NCBI RefSeq assembly: GCF_001429245.1
Contig: NZ_LMJE01000007.1
Span: forward strand, 1,023,559-1,087,558
Length of the DNA: 64,000 nucleotides
Direction: 5' to 3'
DNA from: Rhizobium sp. Root274
GTDB taxonomy: Bacteria; Pseudomonadota; Alphaproteobacteria; Rhizobiales; Rhizobiaceae
The notes under the pieces were generated by a model. It saw nothing but the letters and a program-made list of their open reading frames with translations. It was not told the DNA's origin and made no database searches. Numbering within the stretch: the stretch's first letter is position 1; each line of letters begins with the position of its first letter. Shown here piece by piece: positions 41,720-55,550 of this stretch. The translations under genes were made by a program, and so were the position numbers.

Positions 41720-43252
41720 ATGTCGACGATCCTGGACCAGCTCGAAGCGCGCCGCGCGGAGGCCCGCCTCGGCGGCGGCGAAAAGCGCATTGCCGCCCAG
41801 CACGGCAAGGGCAAGCTGACCGCCCGCGAGCGCATCGAAGTCCTGCTCGACGAAGGCTCCTTCGAAGAATACGACATGTATGTCACGCATCGCTGCGTGG
41901 ATTTCGGCATGGCCGAACAGAAGGTGCCGGGCGATGGCGTGGTCACCGGCTGGGGCACGATCAACGGCCGCCAGGTCTATGTCTTCTCCCAGGATTTCAC
42001 CGTGCTCGGCGGCTCGCTGTCGGAAACCCATGCCCAGAAGATCTGCAAGATCATGGATATGGCGATGAAGGTCGGCGCACCAGTCATCGGCCTGAATGAT
42101 TCCGGCGGCGCCCGCATCCAGGAAGGTGTGGCCTCGCTTGCCGGCTATGCCGATGTCTTCAAGCGCAATGTCGATGCCTCTGGCGTCATCCCGCAGATCT
42201 CCGTGATCATGGGCCCCTGCGCCGGCGGTGCCGTCTATTCGCCCGCCATGACCGACTTCATCTTCATGGTGCGGGATTCATCCTACATGTTCGTCACCGG
42301 CCCCGATGTGGTGAAGACGGTGACCAACGAGATCGTCACGGCGGAAGAACTCGGCGGCGCCTCCACCCACACGAAGAAATCCTCCGTCGCCGATGGCGCC
42401 TATGAGAACGACATCGAAGCCCTGGAACAGGTCCGCCTGCTCTTCGACTTCCTGCCGTTGAACAACCGCGAAAAGCCGCCGGTCCGCCCATTCCATGACG
42501 ATCCCGCCCGCATCGAGATGCGGCTGGACACGCTGATCCCTGACAGCTCCAACAAGCCCTATGACATGAAGGAGCTGATCTACGCGCTGGCCGACGAGGG
42601 CGATTTCTTCGAAATCCAGGAAGCCTTCGCGAAAAACATCATCACCGGTTTTATCCGCATGGAGGGCCAGACGGTCGGCGTCGTCGCGAACCAGCCCATG
42701 GTGCTCGCCGGTTGCCTCGACATCGACTCCTCGCGCAAGGCCGCCCGCTTCGTCCGTTTCTGCGACGCCTTCTCGATCCCGATCCTGACGCTGGTCGACG
42801 TGCCCGGCTTCCTGCCCGGCACCGCCCAGGAATATGGCGGCGTGATCAAACATGGCGCCAAGCTCTTGTTCGCCTATAGCCAGGCAACCGTACCCATGGT
42901 GACCCTCATCACCCGCAAGGCTTATGGTGGCGCTTACGACGTCATGGCCTCCAAGCATATCGGCGCCGATATCAACTATGCCTGGCCAACCGCCGAAATC
43001 GCCGTGATGGGTGCCAAGGGGGCCACCGAGATCCTCTATCGCTCGGAACTCGGCGATGCCGAGAAGATCGCGGCGCGGACCAAAGAATACGAAGTCAACT
43101 TCGCCAACCCCTTCAAGGCCGCCGAACGCGGCTTTATCGACGAGGTGATCATGCCGCATTCCTCCCGCCGCCGCATTGCCAAGGCTTTCGCGAGCCTCAG
43201 GAACAAGCAGGTGGGCACGCATTGGAAGAAGCACGACACGATCCCGTTGTGA
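41720..43252 (+). CDS. pccB: Propionyl-CoA carboxylase beta subunit (carboxyltransferase)
   Basis: A 510-residue carboxyltransferase subunit that moves CO2 from biotin to propionyl-CoA, giving methylmalonyl-CoA. Typical segments: [20 protein letters not shown] at the N-terminus, [15 protein letters not shown] and [16 protein letters not shown] for acyl-CoA binding, and [15 protein letters not shown] and [14 protein letters not shown] in the C-terminal half. ATG 41720 has GGAGGAAG directly before it. The partner pccA is 1.9 kb downstream, separated by three genes on the same strand. Confidence 0.97.
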   Translation: MSTILDQLEARRAEARLGGGEKRIAAQHGKGKLTARERIEVLLDEGSFEEYDMYVTHRCVDFGMAEQKVPGDGVVTGWGTINGRQVYVFSQDFTVLGGSLSETHAQKICKIMDMAMKVGAPVIGLNDSGGARIQEGVASLAGYADVFKRNVDASGVIPQISVIMGPCAGGAVYSPAMTDFIFMVRDSSYMFVTGPDVVKTVTNEIVTAEELGGASTHTKKSSVADGAYENDIEALEQVRLLFDFLPLNNREKPPVRPFHDDPARIEMRLDTLIPDSSNKPYDMKELIYALADEGDFFEIQEAFAKNIITGFIRMEGQTVGVVANQPMVLAGCLDIDSSRKAARFVRFCDAFSIPILTLVDVPGFLPGTAQEYGGVIKHGAKLLFAYSQATVPMVTLITRKAYGGAYDVMASKHIGADINYAWPTAEIAVMGAKGATEILYRSELGDAEKIAARTKEYEVNFANPFKAAERGFIDEVIMPHSSRRRIAKAFASLRNKQVGTHWKKHDTIPL

Positions 43253-43384
43253 AACGATCGCGGCAAACATTCGCTGAATTATTTTGAATTGACGGACAAA
43301 AAGGAGCTCGATCGAAGTATTGCGATACGACATGCCTATATGGGTGGCGTTAAGCACTTCCTTGAACGAGAAAGGATCCTCCCC

Positions 43385-44305
43385 ATGAGCGACGAAAAAT
43401 TCCCGCCCGAGAAGAACCTGCCTGCCGGCTATCAGCCGCCCAAGGTCTGGACCTGGGAGCAAGGCAATGGCGGCCAGTTCGCCAATATCAACCGCCCGAC
43501 ATCAGGCTCGCAGACGGAAGTGGAGCTGAAGGTCGGCAAACATCCGCTGCAGCTCTATTCGCTGGCGACGCCGAACGGCCAGAAGGTGACGATCCTGCTT
43601 GAGGAGCTGCTGGCGGCCGGCCATGAAGGCGCCGAATACGACGCCTGGCTGATCAATATCGGCAAGGGCGACCAGTTCGGCTCCGGCTTTGTCGGCGTCA
43701 ACCCGAACTCAAAGATCCCGGCCCTGATGGACCATGCGCCTGTCGATGGCGGCAAGCCGGTCCGTCTGTTCGAGAGTGCCTCGATCATGACCTATCTCGC
43801 GGAAAAGTTCGGTGCCTTCCTTCCGTCCGACCCGCGCGCCCGCGCCGAAACGTTCAACTGGCTGTTCTGGCAGATGGGCTCGGCTCCCTTCCTCGGCGGC
43901 GGCTTTGGCCATTTCTACTCCTACGCGCCGATGAAGATCCAATACGCCATCGACCGCTATGCCATGGAAGTGAAGCGCCAGTTGGACGTGCTGAACCGTC
44001 ACCTCGCCGACAATGAATTCATGGCCGGTAAGGACTACACCATCGCCGACATGGCGATCTGGCCCTGGTATGGCCGGCTTGCCCTGCACGGCGCCTATGA
44101 CGATGCCGGCACCTTCCTGTCCGTAGACGACTACGAGCACGTCCAACGCTGGACAAAGCAGCTTGCCGCCCGCCCGGCCGTGAAACGCGGCGCCATGGTC
44201 AACAAGGCAACCGGCCCGCTCTCCGAACAGCTGCATGAACGCCACGATGCGGCAGACTTCGACACGAAGACGCAGGACAAGATCGTCCAGCAGCAGCAGG
44301 CTTGA
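43385..44305 (+). CDS. yghU: Glutathione S-transferase, YghU type (disulphide-bond reductase-like)
   Basis: A 306-residue protein close to E. coli YghU in layout: N-terminal extension (YQPPKVWTWEQGNGGQFANI, NRPTSG), thioredoxin-like domain (LQLYSLATPNGQKVTILLEE, GVNPNSKIPALMD) and helical domain (GGFGHFYSYAPMKIQYAIDR, DYTIADMAIWPWYG). YghU-type enzymes bind two glutathiones and reduce disulphides. ATG 43385 follows GAAAGGATCC. Located in the propionyl-CoA cluster without an obvious pathway link. Confidence 0.93.
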   Translation: MSDEKFPPEKNLPAGYQPPKVWTWEQGNGGQFANINRPTSGSQTEVELKVGKHPLQLYSLATPNGQKVTILLEELLAAGHEGAEYDAWLINIGKGDQFGSGFVGVNPNSKIPALMDHAPVDGGKPVRLFESASIMTYLAEKFGAFLPSDPRARAETFNWLFWQMGSAPFLGGGFGHFYSYAPMKIQYAIDRYAMEVKRQLDVLNRHLADNEFMAGKDYTIADMAIWPWYGRLALHGAYDDAGTFLSVDDYEHVQRWTKQLAARPAVKRGAMVNKATGPLSEQLHERHDAADFDTKTQDKIVQQQQA

Positions 44306-44316
44306 GGAAGACAGAG

Positions 44317-44694
44317 ATGGCCAGACCACCTGAAATGATCAAGCATCGCGGTTTCCCCTCGGGGCTGCCGGGCCATGGCCATCACTTCACCATCCGTCGC
44401 GCCAATGAAAAAGGCGCGACACCCCTCAAGCCCCTGCAGCGCCTTGCTCGTCCGAACACGATTGAGCAGAAGGTTGATGCGGCGTTCCTGCATGCACTCT
44501 GGCACCATTTCGGCGCCGAGCCCTTTCCGCGCGGCAACCTCGATGCCGGACGGCTGAACCTCCTGTTCGGACGGGAAGTGGTACCGGCCGAAAGCCCGTT
44601 TGACCCGACGTCCTATGACGCGCTGCTGAAGATCGACGAACGGGTGGCCCGCAAGAGCTTTCCGGAGTCCTTTGACGACGTGTTCGAGGTCTGA
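44317..44694 (+). CDS. Unknown conserved protein, tandem paralogue 1
   Basis: A 125-residue soluble protein of no family I recognise. It shares with the next gene the pattern KHxGFPxGLPG near the N-terminus, TIRRxN, ALWxxFGxEPF, RGNLDxxRLxxLFGRE and a C-terminal ARKxFPExF. Ribosome-binding site GAGGAAG precedes ATG 44317; the gap to yghU is 11 bases and to the paralogue 3 bases, so the three form one operon within the pcc cluster. Confidence 0.82.
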   Translation: MARPPEMIKHRGFPSGLPGHGHHFTIRRANEKGATPLKPLQRLARPNTIEQKVDAAFLHALWHHFGAEPFPRGNLDAGRLNLLFGREVVPAESPFDPTSYDALLKIDERVARKSFPESFDDVFEV

Positions 44695-44697
44695 GCC

Positions 44698-45111
44698 ATG
44701 GCAAAAGAGCCTCTGATGCCGAAACACCAGGGCTTTCCGCCCGGCCTGCCGGGAACGCAGTGGCAATACACGATCCGCCGACCGAACCCCAAGGTGACGC
44801 CGCTCACCAACTGGCCGCGCCACCGCACCATGGACCCATCCGTGGCGCTGGCCGACCTCGGCTTTGTACAGGCGCTCTGGCAATATTTCGGCACCGAACC
44901 CTTCGAGCGCGGCAATCTCGACGGCGAACGCCTCTGCCGACTGTTCGGCCGCGAGCTCATCGCCGCCGAGCGAGGCTTTGATCCGCAATCCTACTTCGCC
45001 AAGCTGAAGCTGAATGAACCGCTGGCGCGGAAGAACTTTCCGGAGGCGTTTGGCGAGGTGAAGAACGAGCAGAGTGTGGCCAAGGGTTTGAAGAAGCAGG
45101 CGCGGGAATAG
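44698..45111 (+). CDS. Unknown conserved protein, tandem paralogue 2
   Basis: A 137-residue paralogue of the preceding gene, aligning along its length with about 40 percent identity by eye, with a basic C-terminal extension (NEQSVAKGLKKQARE). Conserved Trp, Phe, Arg and Asp in ALWQYFGTEPFERGNLDGER suggest a shared binding surface. Function unknown; it is followed after 65 bases by pccA. Confidence 0.82.
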   Translation: MAKEPLMPKHQGFPPGLPGTQWQYTIRRPNPKVTPLTNWPRHRTMDPSVALADLGFVQALWQYFGTEPFERGNLDGERLCRLFGRELIAAERGFDPQSYFAKLKLNEPLARKNFPEAFGEVKNEQSVAKGLKKQARE

Positions 45112-45176
45112 CGGGCAAACATGGCGATTGAGCGCCTGGCGGCTGTGCGCGGATAGAATTGGCAGGGAGAGAAGAC

Positions 45177-47182
<2,006 letters not shown>

Positions 47183-47186
<4 letters not shown>

Positions 47187-47655
47187 GGGAGCGGGTGAAA
47201 CGAGAGGCCAAGATCATAGCGTCAATGCTCGGCGGCTTGATTGGCACATCGTGCGCGATTTTCCTCCACTTTTTCATATGGATGAAAACACCTTTAAACT
47301 CCGAGGTCGCCTTTGTTGCTGCATCGCTTCTCCTTGGCTTCCCAACACCAGGGGGAGCTCCCTATGAAATCCACTTGTACAATCATGCAGTCTGGTCGTT
47401 CTGGGGAGCGGTCTTATACGGCATGGTAGTGAGAATTTGTTTTGGGCGCCTCAGTGTTCGGAGAGTTCTCACCGTCTACGTTGCGGGCATGGCCGTTATT
47501 GCCGTGGCAGGGAAACTGGCAGAACACGGGCTTGTATCGGGATCATTGTTAGGCAACGGTTTTTTGGTTGCGTATGTCGTCGTCGGTCTTTTCGCAATAC
47601 GGGACTGGCCTGCCAGAACCTCGGACCGTGCCGGTCAAATTCAAACGTTGGGGGC

Positions 47656-47659
<4 letters not shown>
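47183..47659 (+). CDS. Hypothetical inner-membrane protein between pccA and the mutase gene
   Basis: A 158-residue protein with about four hydrophobic helices ([72 protein letters not shown]). The GTG start overlaps the pccA stop (GTGA) and its stop overlaps the mutase start (ATGA), so it is fully embedded in the operon. Codon use is clearly less GC-biased than either neighbour, suggesting a later arrival. Not recognised. Confidence 0.7.
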
Positions 47660-49800
<2,141 letters not shown>

Positions 49801-49826
49801 GACGCCGGCAGCGCTCGGGGAGGAGC

Positions 49827-51422
49827 ATGGAGACCTACGATTACATCGTCATCGGCGCCGGCACCGCCGGCTGCCTGCTGGCTAACAGGCTGTCCGCCGA
49901 TCCCACGCGGCGTGTGCTGCTGCTCGAAGCCGGCGGCAGCGACAATTATCACTGGATCCATATCCCCGTCGGCTATCTCTATTGCATCAACAACCCGCGC
50001 ACCGACTGGTGCTTCAAGACGGAAGCCGAGCCCGGCTTGAACGGTCGCGCCATCGGCTATCCCCGCGGCAAGGTGCTCGGCGGCTGCTCCTCGATCAACG
50101 GCATGATCTACATGCGCGGCCAGGCGCGCGACTACGACCAGTGGCGCCAGATGGGCTGCGACGGCTGGGGCTGGGACGACGTGCTGCCGCTCTTCAAAAA
50201 GACGGAAAACTTCCACCGGGGGGCCGATGACAAGCATGGCGCCGGCGGCGAATGGCGCGTGGAGAAGGCGAGGCTGCGCTGGGATGTATTGGAAGCCTTT
50301 CGCGAGGCGGCGAAGCAAGCGGGCATCCCTGAGACAGACGACTTCAATCGCGGTGACAACGAAGGCTCCGGCTTCTTCGAGGTCAACCAGCGCTCAGGCA
50401 TCCGCTGGAATACGGCGAAAGCCTTTCTGAAGCCGATCCGGCACCGCAAGAACCTCACGATCCTCACCCACGCCCATGTGAAGGGCCTGACCATCGAGGC
50501 AGACCGCGTGACCGGCGCCGAGGTGCATCACGACGGCGAGCTGAAACGCTTCGCCGCCCGCCGCGAGGTGGTGCTCTCAGCAGGCGCCATCGGCTCGCCG
50601 CAGATCCTCGAACTCTCCGGTATCGGTCGCGGTGATGTCCTGCAAAATGCAGGTATTGAGACCATGAGGGAGGTGCCGGCCGTCGGCGAAAACCTGCAGG
50701 ATCATCTGCAGCTCCGCCTCGTCTTCAAGGTCAAGGGCGTGCCGACCCTCAACGAGCGCGCGTCGAGCCTTTACGGCAAGGCGATGATAGGACTGGAATA
50801 TGCTCTCCGTCGCTCAGGCCCCATGTCCATGGCCCCGAGCCAGCTCGGCATCTTCACCCGCTCCGGCCCGGACAAGGAAACCGCCGACCTCGAATACCAT
50901 GTCCAGCCGGTCTCGCTCGACAAGTTCGGCGATCCCGTCCATCCCTTCCCGGCGATGACGGCGAGCGTCTGCAACCTGAGACCTGAAAGCCGTGGATCGG
51001 TGCATATCGCGGGGCCGGACTTCGCCGCACAGCCGAGGATCGCGCCGAACTATCTCTCGACGACAGGCGACCGCGATGTAGCCATCCGCTCGATCCGCCT
51101 CACCCGCCAGATTGCCGCCCAGCCCGCCTTTGCCCGCTATCACCCTGAGGAATACCGCCCCGGCCCAGCGCTTGAAAGCGATGCGGAGCTGGAACAGGCA
51201 GCCGGCGATATCGGCACGACGATCTTCCACCCCGTCGGCACCTGCCGCATGGGGGCCGATCCGGACAGCGTCGTCGATCCGCGCCTGAATCTACGGGCAT
51301 TGAAGGGGCTGCGCATCGCCGATGCCTCGGTCATGCCCACCATTGTCTCCGGCAATACCAATTCGCCGACCCTGATGATTGCCGAAAAGGCAGCCGCTAT
51401 GATCCTCGAAGATCACCGCTGA
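49827..51422 (+). CDS. GMC family FAD-dependent oxidoreductase (choline dehydrogenase-like)
   Basis: A 531-residue flavoprotein. The FAD-binding motif is YIVIGAGTAGCLLANRL at the N-terminus, the GMC signature includes GYPRGKVLGGCSSINGMIYM and SAGAIGSPQILELSGIG, and the C-terminal catalytic His region is HPVGTCRMG. Members oxidise primary alcohols; the substrate here is not clear. ATG 49827 follows GGGGAGGAGC. It lies 26 bases after the mutase gene and converges on the agmatine-type transporter operon. Confidence 0.92.
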   Translation: METYDYIVIGAGTAGCLLANRLSADPTRRVLLLEAGGSDNYHWIHIPVGYLYCINNPRTDWCFKTEAEPGLNGRAIGYPRGKVLGGCSSINGMIYMRGQARDYDQWRQMGCDGWGWDDVLPLFKKTENFHRGADDKHGAGGEWRVEKARLRWDVLEAFREAAKQAGIPETDDFNRGDNEGSGFFEVNQRSGIRWNTAKAFLKPIRHRKNLTILTHAHVKGLTIEADRVTGAEVHHDGELKRFAARREVVLSAGAIGSPQILELSGIGRGDVLQNAGIETMREVPAVGENLQDHLQLRLVFKVKGVPTLNERASSLYGKAMIGLEYALRRSGPMSMAPSQLGIFTRSGPDKETADLEYHVQPVSLDKFGDPVHPFPAMTASVCNLRPESRGSVHIAGPDFAAQPRIAPNYLSTTGDRDVAIRSIRLTRQIAAQPAFARYHPEEYRPGPALESDAELEQAAGDIGTTIFHPVGTCRMGADPDSVVDPRLNLRALKGLRIADASVMPTIVSGNTNSPTLMIAEKAAAMILEDHR

Positions 51423-51431
51423 CGCCATTCA

Positions 51432-52232
51432 TCAACTGCGGTCGTCGGCATTCGCCCCGAGCAGTTTTGGCAGGTCGCCAAAGCGCGCCACGAGGCCGAA
51501 CACGGTGGCGGCCACCGCAACGAACAGGATCGTCACCGAAGCCATGACCGGCGTATAACCATAGCGCAGCGCATTGAAGATCTTGATCGGCAGAGTCTCC
51601 ATCACGAAACCAACAGTCATATAGGCGACGATGTACTCGTTGAGCGAGAGCACGAAGGCAAAGGCATAACCGGAGACAAGATAGGGCGCGATCAGTGGCA
51701 AAACGACCGTTCGGAAAATCGTCCGGTCGTCGGCGCCCATGGTGGCGGCCGCCTCGACCAGGGAGCGGTCGATCGCCGAGAAACCGAGCGACAGCGTCAC
51801 CAGGGGCAGCGTGACGAAGAATATCGCGTGGCTGATCACGGCCGTCCAAGGTTGACCATAGAAGCCCGTTGCGGCCCAGAAGGTGAGCAGGCCTAGCGCC
51901 GTGATGACGGGCGGCAGTGTGAAGGGTGCGATGCCGAGCAGCTGGAAGACCTGCGCCCAAGGGGCAAGACGCCGCCAGAGGAACCAGGCGAGCGGCAGGG
52001 CGATGGCGACAGCAAGAGCCGCCGCGCAAAGCGCCAGGATGACCGAGGCAAACAGCGCCGCCCGCCAGCCCGGATCGGTGAAGATCGCGCCATACCAGGA
52101 CAAAGAAAAGCCCTGCGGCGGGAAGTTCAGGCTCTGCTTGGCATTCACCGACACACCCGCGACCACGACGATGGGCGCTGCAAGGAAGATGCCGATCAGG
52201 GTGAAGTAGAGACGGGTCAGAGCCTTGTTCAT
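51432..52232 (-). CDS. Polyamine-type ABC transporter permease (PotC family), agmatinase operon
   Basis: A 266-residue inner-membrane permease with six hydrophobic helices and an EAA loop (VEAAATMGADDRTIFRTV then PLIAPYLVSG). It overlaps the PotB-type gene by 4 bases. Last gene of an operon that begins with agmatinase, so agmatine or a related guanidino compound is the likely cargo. It is a separate set from the transporter at 5961-9859. Confidence 0.93.
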   Translation of the reverse strand: MNKALTRLYFTLIGIFLAAPIVVVAGVSVNAKQSLNFPPQGFSLSWYGAIFTDPGWRAALFASVILALCAAALAVAIALPLAWFLWRRLAPWAQVFQLLGIAPFTLPPVITALGLLTFWAATGFYGQPWTAVISHAIFFVTLPLVTLSLGFSAIDRSLVEAAATMGADDRTIFRTVVLPLIAPYLVSGYAFAFVLSLNEYIVAYMTVGFVMETLPIKIFNALRYGYTPVMASVTILFVAVAATVFGLVARFGDLPKLLGANADDRS

Positions 52233-53083
52233 GCTGCCTCTCCCTTACGACCGATGAGCAGCGTCAGCGCGACCATGCCGAGCGTGACCAACACGAGGAA
52301 CACCGCCATTGCCGCCGCAAACGGCATGTTGGACTGATAGATCGCCTGATCGGTAATCAGCACCGACAGTGTCCAGTGCGAAGGACGGCCGAGGATCTGC
52401 GGCAGGAGATAGGAGCCAAGCGCAAAGATGAAGACCATGATCAGCGTCGCAATCAGCGTGTTGCGCAGCGCCGGTACGACGACGGTGAAGAAGGCCTTGG
52501 GCGGCGAGGCGCCGAGCGTGCGGGCGGCTTCTGTCAGCGTCGGGTCAAGCCGGACGATCGCGGGATAGAGCACCAGCACGGTATAGGGCAGCGCCTGATA
52601 GGCCATGCCGGTCAGGACGGCGCCGAAATTCGGCATGAGCGCCACCGGCTTTTCCATCAACCCGACCATGACCAGTAGGTTGGTGATACCGGCGGTGCGG
52701 GAAAACAGCGTCGACCAGGCAAAGCCGATGATGACTTCGGAAAGCGACAGGATGGAAAGGAGTGCGACCAGCCAGAGCACCTGCGCTTTGCGAGACATGC
52801 GGGCGAGCAGATAGGTGAAGGGCAAAGCCAGCGTCACGCAGACGACGGCAACCGCAATCGCGAGACCAAGCGAAAAGCTGAGCACGCCGCCGAAGAAGAA
52901 CGACAGGAAGCGGGCATAATTGTCGAAGACGAAATCCGGCGAGTAGAAGCCGGTCGGATCGCGCTTGAAGAAGGAGACGGCGATCATCGTCGCGAAAGGC
53001 ACGACGAAGAACAGGATCAGCATGCCGGCCGGAAAGGCGAGCGGCGCATAGTCGAGCGCAGTTTTTGGGGCTTCGCGTTTCAT
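52229..53083 (-). CDS. Polyamine-type ABC transporter permease (PotB family), agmatinase operon
   Basis: A 284-residue permease (FPAGMLILFFVVPFATMIAV in helix 1; EAA loop LTEAARTLGASPPKAFFTVV; LGSYLLPQILGRPSHWTLSV near the C-terminus). The start overlaps the ATPase stop (ATGA) and its stop overlaps the next permease, so the three are tightly coupled. Confidence 0.93.
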   Translation of the reverse strand: MKREAPKTALDYAPLAFPAGMLILFFVVPFATMIAVSFFKRDPTGFYSPDFVFDNYARFLSFFFGGVLSFSLGLAIAVAVVCVTLALPFTYLLARMSRKAQVLWLVALLSILSLSEVIIGFAWSTLFSRTAGITNLLVMVGLMEKPVALMPNFGAVLTGMAYQALPYTVLVLYPAIVRLDPTLTEAARTLGASPPKAFFTVVVPALRNTLIATLIMVFIFALGSYLLPQILGRPSHWTLSVLITDQAIYQSNMPFAAAMAVFLVLVTLGMVALTLLIGRKGEAA

Positions 53084-54114
53084 GCCGACAGCACCACGGC
53101 GGTTTCGGGGTCGATGACGATGCCGACATCCTGGCCGACGGTCACGACAGGCCGCTCGCGCGGCGTCGAGACGGCGACGACTTCAGTACCGGAGACGTCG
53201 AGGAAGGTCTCGATCGTGCCGCCAAGATCGCGGATGAAGGTAACCTTGCCGGTGATCCGGCCTTCGCCGGGAGCTGCGAGTTTCACGTCTTCCGGGCGCA
53301 CCGAGAGGCTCGCCTGCGCCGAACCTGACGGTGCCGAAATGCCGGCAACGGCATGTCCGAGCACCAGCGTGGTTCCACCCTGCGCCGTGAGCGGCAGCAG
53401 ATTGGTCGAGCCGATGAAATCAGCAACGAAACGATCGGCCGGCTTGCGATAGATCTCGATCGGGCTCGCCGCCTGGCGGATCTTGCCGCCATTCATGACG
53501 ACGACCGTATCGGCCATGGTCATCGCCTCGCGCTGATCGTGGGTCACGACAATGGTCGTGATGCCGAGCTGCTGCTGCAGCTTGCGCAGTTCCACCTGCA
53601 TCGCCTCGCGCAGCTTCGCATCGAGCGCCGACAGCGGCTCATCGAGCAGAAACAGTTTGGGCGAAATCGCAAGCGCCCGGGCAATCGCCACGCGCTGCCG
53701 CTGGCCGCCGGAGAGCTTGTGCACCGGACGGTCGGCGTAGCCGGTGAGGTGGATCATCGCGAGCAGCTCGTCCACACGCTTCACCTGCTCTTCGCGACCG
53801 ATGCCACGGATGCGCAAGGGATAGGCGATGTTCTCGCCGACGGTCAAATGCGGGAAGAGCGCCAGCGACTGAAAAACCATGCCGAGCTCGCGCTTGTGTG
53901 TCGGCACCTGTGTGATGTCCTTGCCATCGAGAACGATGGCGCCATTGGTCGGACTGTCGAGACCGGCAATCATCCGAAGCAGCGTGGTCTTGCCGCAGCC
54001 GGAGGGGCCGAGCAGGCAGACGAAGGTGCCATGCGGCACCGAAAGCTGGACATTGTCGACCGCCGTGAACGGGCCGAACTGCTTGGTGATGGAATTGAGG
54101 GCGAGGCCGGACAT
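53080..54114 (-). CDS. Polyamine-type ABC transporter ATP-binding protein, agmatinase operon
   Basis: A 344-residue ATPase with Walker [10 protein letters not shown], signature LSGGQRQRVAIARAL, Walker [12 protein letters not shown], switch VTHDQREAMT and a C-terminal TOBE-type region with SVRPEDVKLA. The open frame runs upstream through the RIME-like repeat, but the real start is ATG 54114 (or 54117), with GGAG before it and the family start SGLALNSITKQFG after it. Confidence 0.94.
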   Translation of the reverse strand: MSGLALNSITKQFGPFTAVDNVQLSVPHGTFVCLLGPSGCGKTTLLRMIAGLDSPTNGAIVLDGKDITQVPTHKRELGMVFQSLALFPHLTVGENIAYPLRIRGIGREEQVKRVDELLAMIHLTGYADRPVHKLSGGQRQRVAIARALAISPKLFLLDEPLSALDAKLREAMQVELRKLQQQLGITTIVVTHDQREAMTMADTVVVMNGGKIRQAASPIEIYRKPADRFVADFIGSTNLLPLTAQGGTTLVLGHAVAGISAPSGSAQASLSVRPEDVKLAAPGEGRITGKVTFIRDLGGTIETFLDVSGTEVVAVSTPRERPVVTVGQDVGIVIDPETAVVLSA

Positions 54115-54240
54115 CATGTCTCCGAAGTCAAATGGTGTAGGCTCGAAGCCCTTTGGCGCGGCAATAGCATCTCCCGCCCGAATTGTCTTGCAAACGCTGA
54201 GCGGTGGCATGAGGCGCAATAGGCGTTCATGGTTGGGGCT

Positions 54241-54360
54241 TTGCCCCTCACCCTCCCCTCTCCCCGCAAGCGGGGAGAGGGGAGGCAGGCGCCGCGCGAG
54301 CCGCGTGTCACCTTCTCCCCGCCTGCGGGGAGAAGGTGCCGACAGGCGGATGAGGGGCAA
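54241..54360. repeat. RIME-like palindromic mosaic element
   Basis: A 120-base element with outer inverted ends TTGCCCCTCA (54241-54250) and TGAGGGGCAA (54351-54360). Inside are two hairpins: a 16-base perfect stem at 54252-54267/54270-54285 and a 14-base perfect stem at 54309-54322/54325-54338, both with CCCCGC-NN-GCGGGG cores. This layout is that of the Rhizobium-specific intergenic mosaic elements. It separates the binding-protein gene from the ATPase gene inside the operon. Confidence 0.88.
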
Positions 54361-54372
54361 ACGCCCCAAAAA

Positions 54373-55461
54373 TCAACCGACGATCAGCTCCGTCCACTTC
54401 TGGTTCAGCCAGTCCGACTTGGTCTGGTAGAGGTCGTAACGCGGCGTGATCGGCTCGATATCGGAGGAGACTGCGGCGAATTCTTCGGCCGTCAGGTCGA
54501 GCAGTTCGCGCTTAACGGTCGGGGCCGTGCCAACCTTGCGCGACAGGGTTGCCTGGATCGAGGGCTGGCACATATAGTCGATGAAGATGTGCGCTTCCTC
54601 AGTCTTGGCAGAAGCGCGCGACAGCGCCCAGCAGCCTGAGTCCTGAATGCCGCCTTCCTTCGGGAAGGTCGAGCGGACCGGCTGGCCATCGGCAGCAGCG
54701 AGACCCGTGACGTCGTGATAATACTGGCCCATCGGGATTTCGCCCGACTTCAGCGACTGTTCGAACTGCGCTTCGTCACGATACCAGAGGCGCACGTTCG
54801 GCTTTACTTCGGCAAGTTTGTCGAAGGCCTTCAGGATGCCCTCTTCCGTATCAAGCGCATTGGTGCCGCCGAAATAGGTCTTTGCAGTAACCTCGAGCAG
54901 GAAGGAGTTGGAGACGAGGGCGAGCAGGCCGAGCTTGTCTGCATTTGCCGGATCCCACAGCGCTTCCCAGGAGGTCGGAGCCTCCTTGTAGACATCGGTA
55001 TTGGTGACGAGCGTGATATACCAGGCAACTGCACCAACGCCGGCAACGCGACCATCAGGATACTTGTTGACGAAGCGGTCGATCAGGCCCGAGGCGTTCT
55101 TGAGCTTGCCCATGTCGATCGGTGCCCAGAGCTCGGTCGCCTGACCCTTCAGCATGGCGACCTGCGACATCATCGAGAGGTCGGCAGGTGCCTGACCGGC
55201 CTTGGCGGCCTGCTCAAGCTGCACGAGCCAGGCTTCACCTGTGGGCTCGGCGACGGATTCGACGGCAATGCCGGTCGCCTTGGTGAATTCCGGAAAAATG
55301 TTCTTGTCGAACGAATCCTTGAAGTAGCCGCCATAGACGCCGATCTTGATCGACTTGTCCTGGGCGCGCAGGATCGTCGGCATGGCGAGCGCGCCGGCGG
55401 CTGCCAGCGATCCGGCCAGCACGCCGCGGCGGCTGACGGAGGTGGAGAGAATGTCTTTCAT
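54373..55461 (-). CDS. Extracellular solute-binding protein, polyamine type, Tat-exported
   Basis: A 362-residue periplasmic binding protein. The N-terminus has a twin-arginine signal (SRRGVLAGSLAAAGALAMPT, cut probably near LRA), then KIGVYGGYFKDSFDKNIFPE and GEAWLVQLEQAAKAGQAPAD, typical of the spermidine/putrescine-binding family. The second gene of the agmatinase operon, 89 bases after speB; the RIME-like element lies downstream before the ATPase gene. Tat export suggests folding before secretion. Confidence 0.93.
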   Translation of the reverse strand: MKDILSTSVSRRGVLAGSLAAAGALAMPTILRAQDKSIKIGVYGGYFKDSFDKNIFPEFTKATGIAVESVAEPTGEAWLVQLEQAAKAGQAPADLSMMSQVAMLKGQATELWAPIDMGKLKNASGLIDRFVNKYPDGRVAGVGAVAWYITLVTNTDVYKEAPTSWEALWDPANADKLGLLALVSNSFLLEVTAKTYFGGTNALDTEEGILKAFDKLAEVKPNVRLWYRDEAQFEQSLKSGEIPMGQYYHDVTGLAAADGQPVRSTFPKEGGIQDSGCWALSRASAKTEEAHIFIDYMCQPSIQATLSRKVGTAPTVKRELLDLTAEEFAAVSSDIEPITPRYDLYQTKSDWLNQKWTELIVG

Positions 55462-55550
55462 GGTCCTGTTCCCTTGTTGTGGTTGAGGCGTTTTCGCCCG
55501 TTTGTCTGTACCCGGAACCGGACAGTCGGACCTGTCCGGAATGAGAATGC

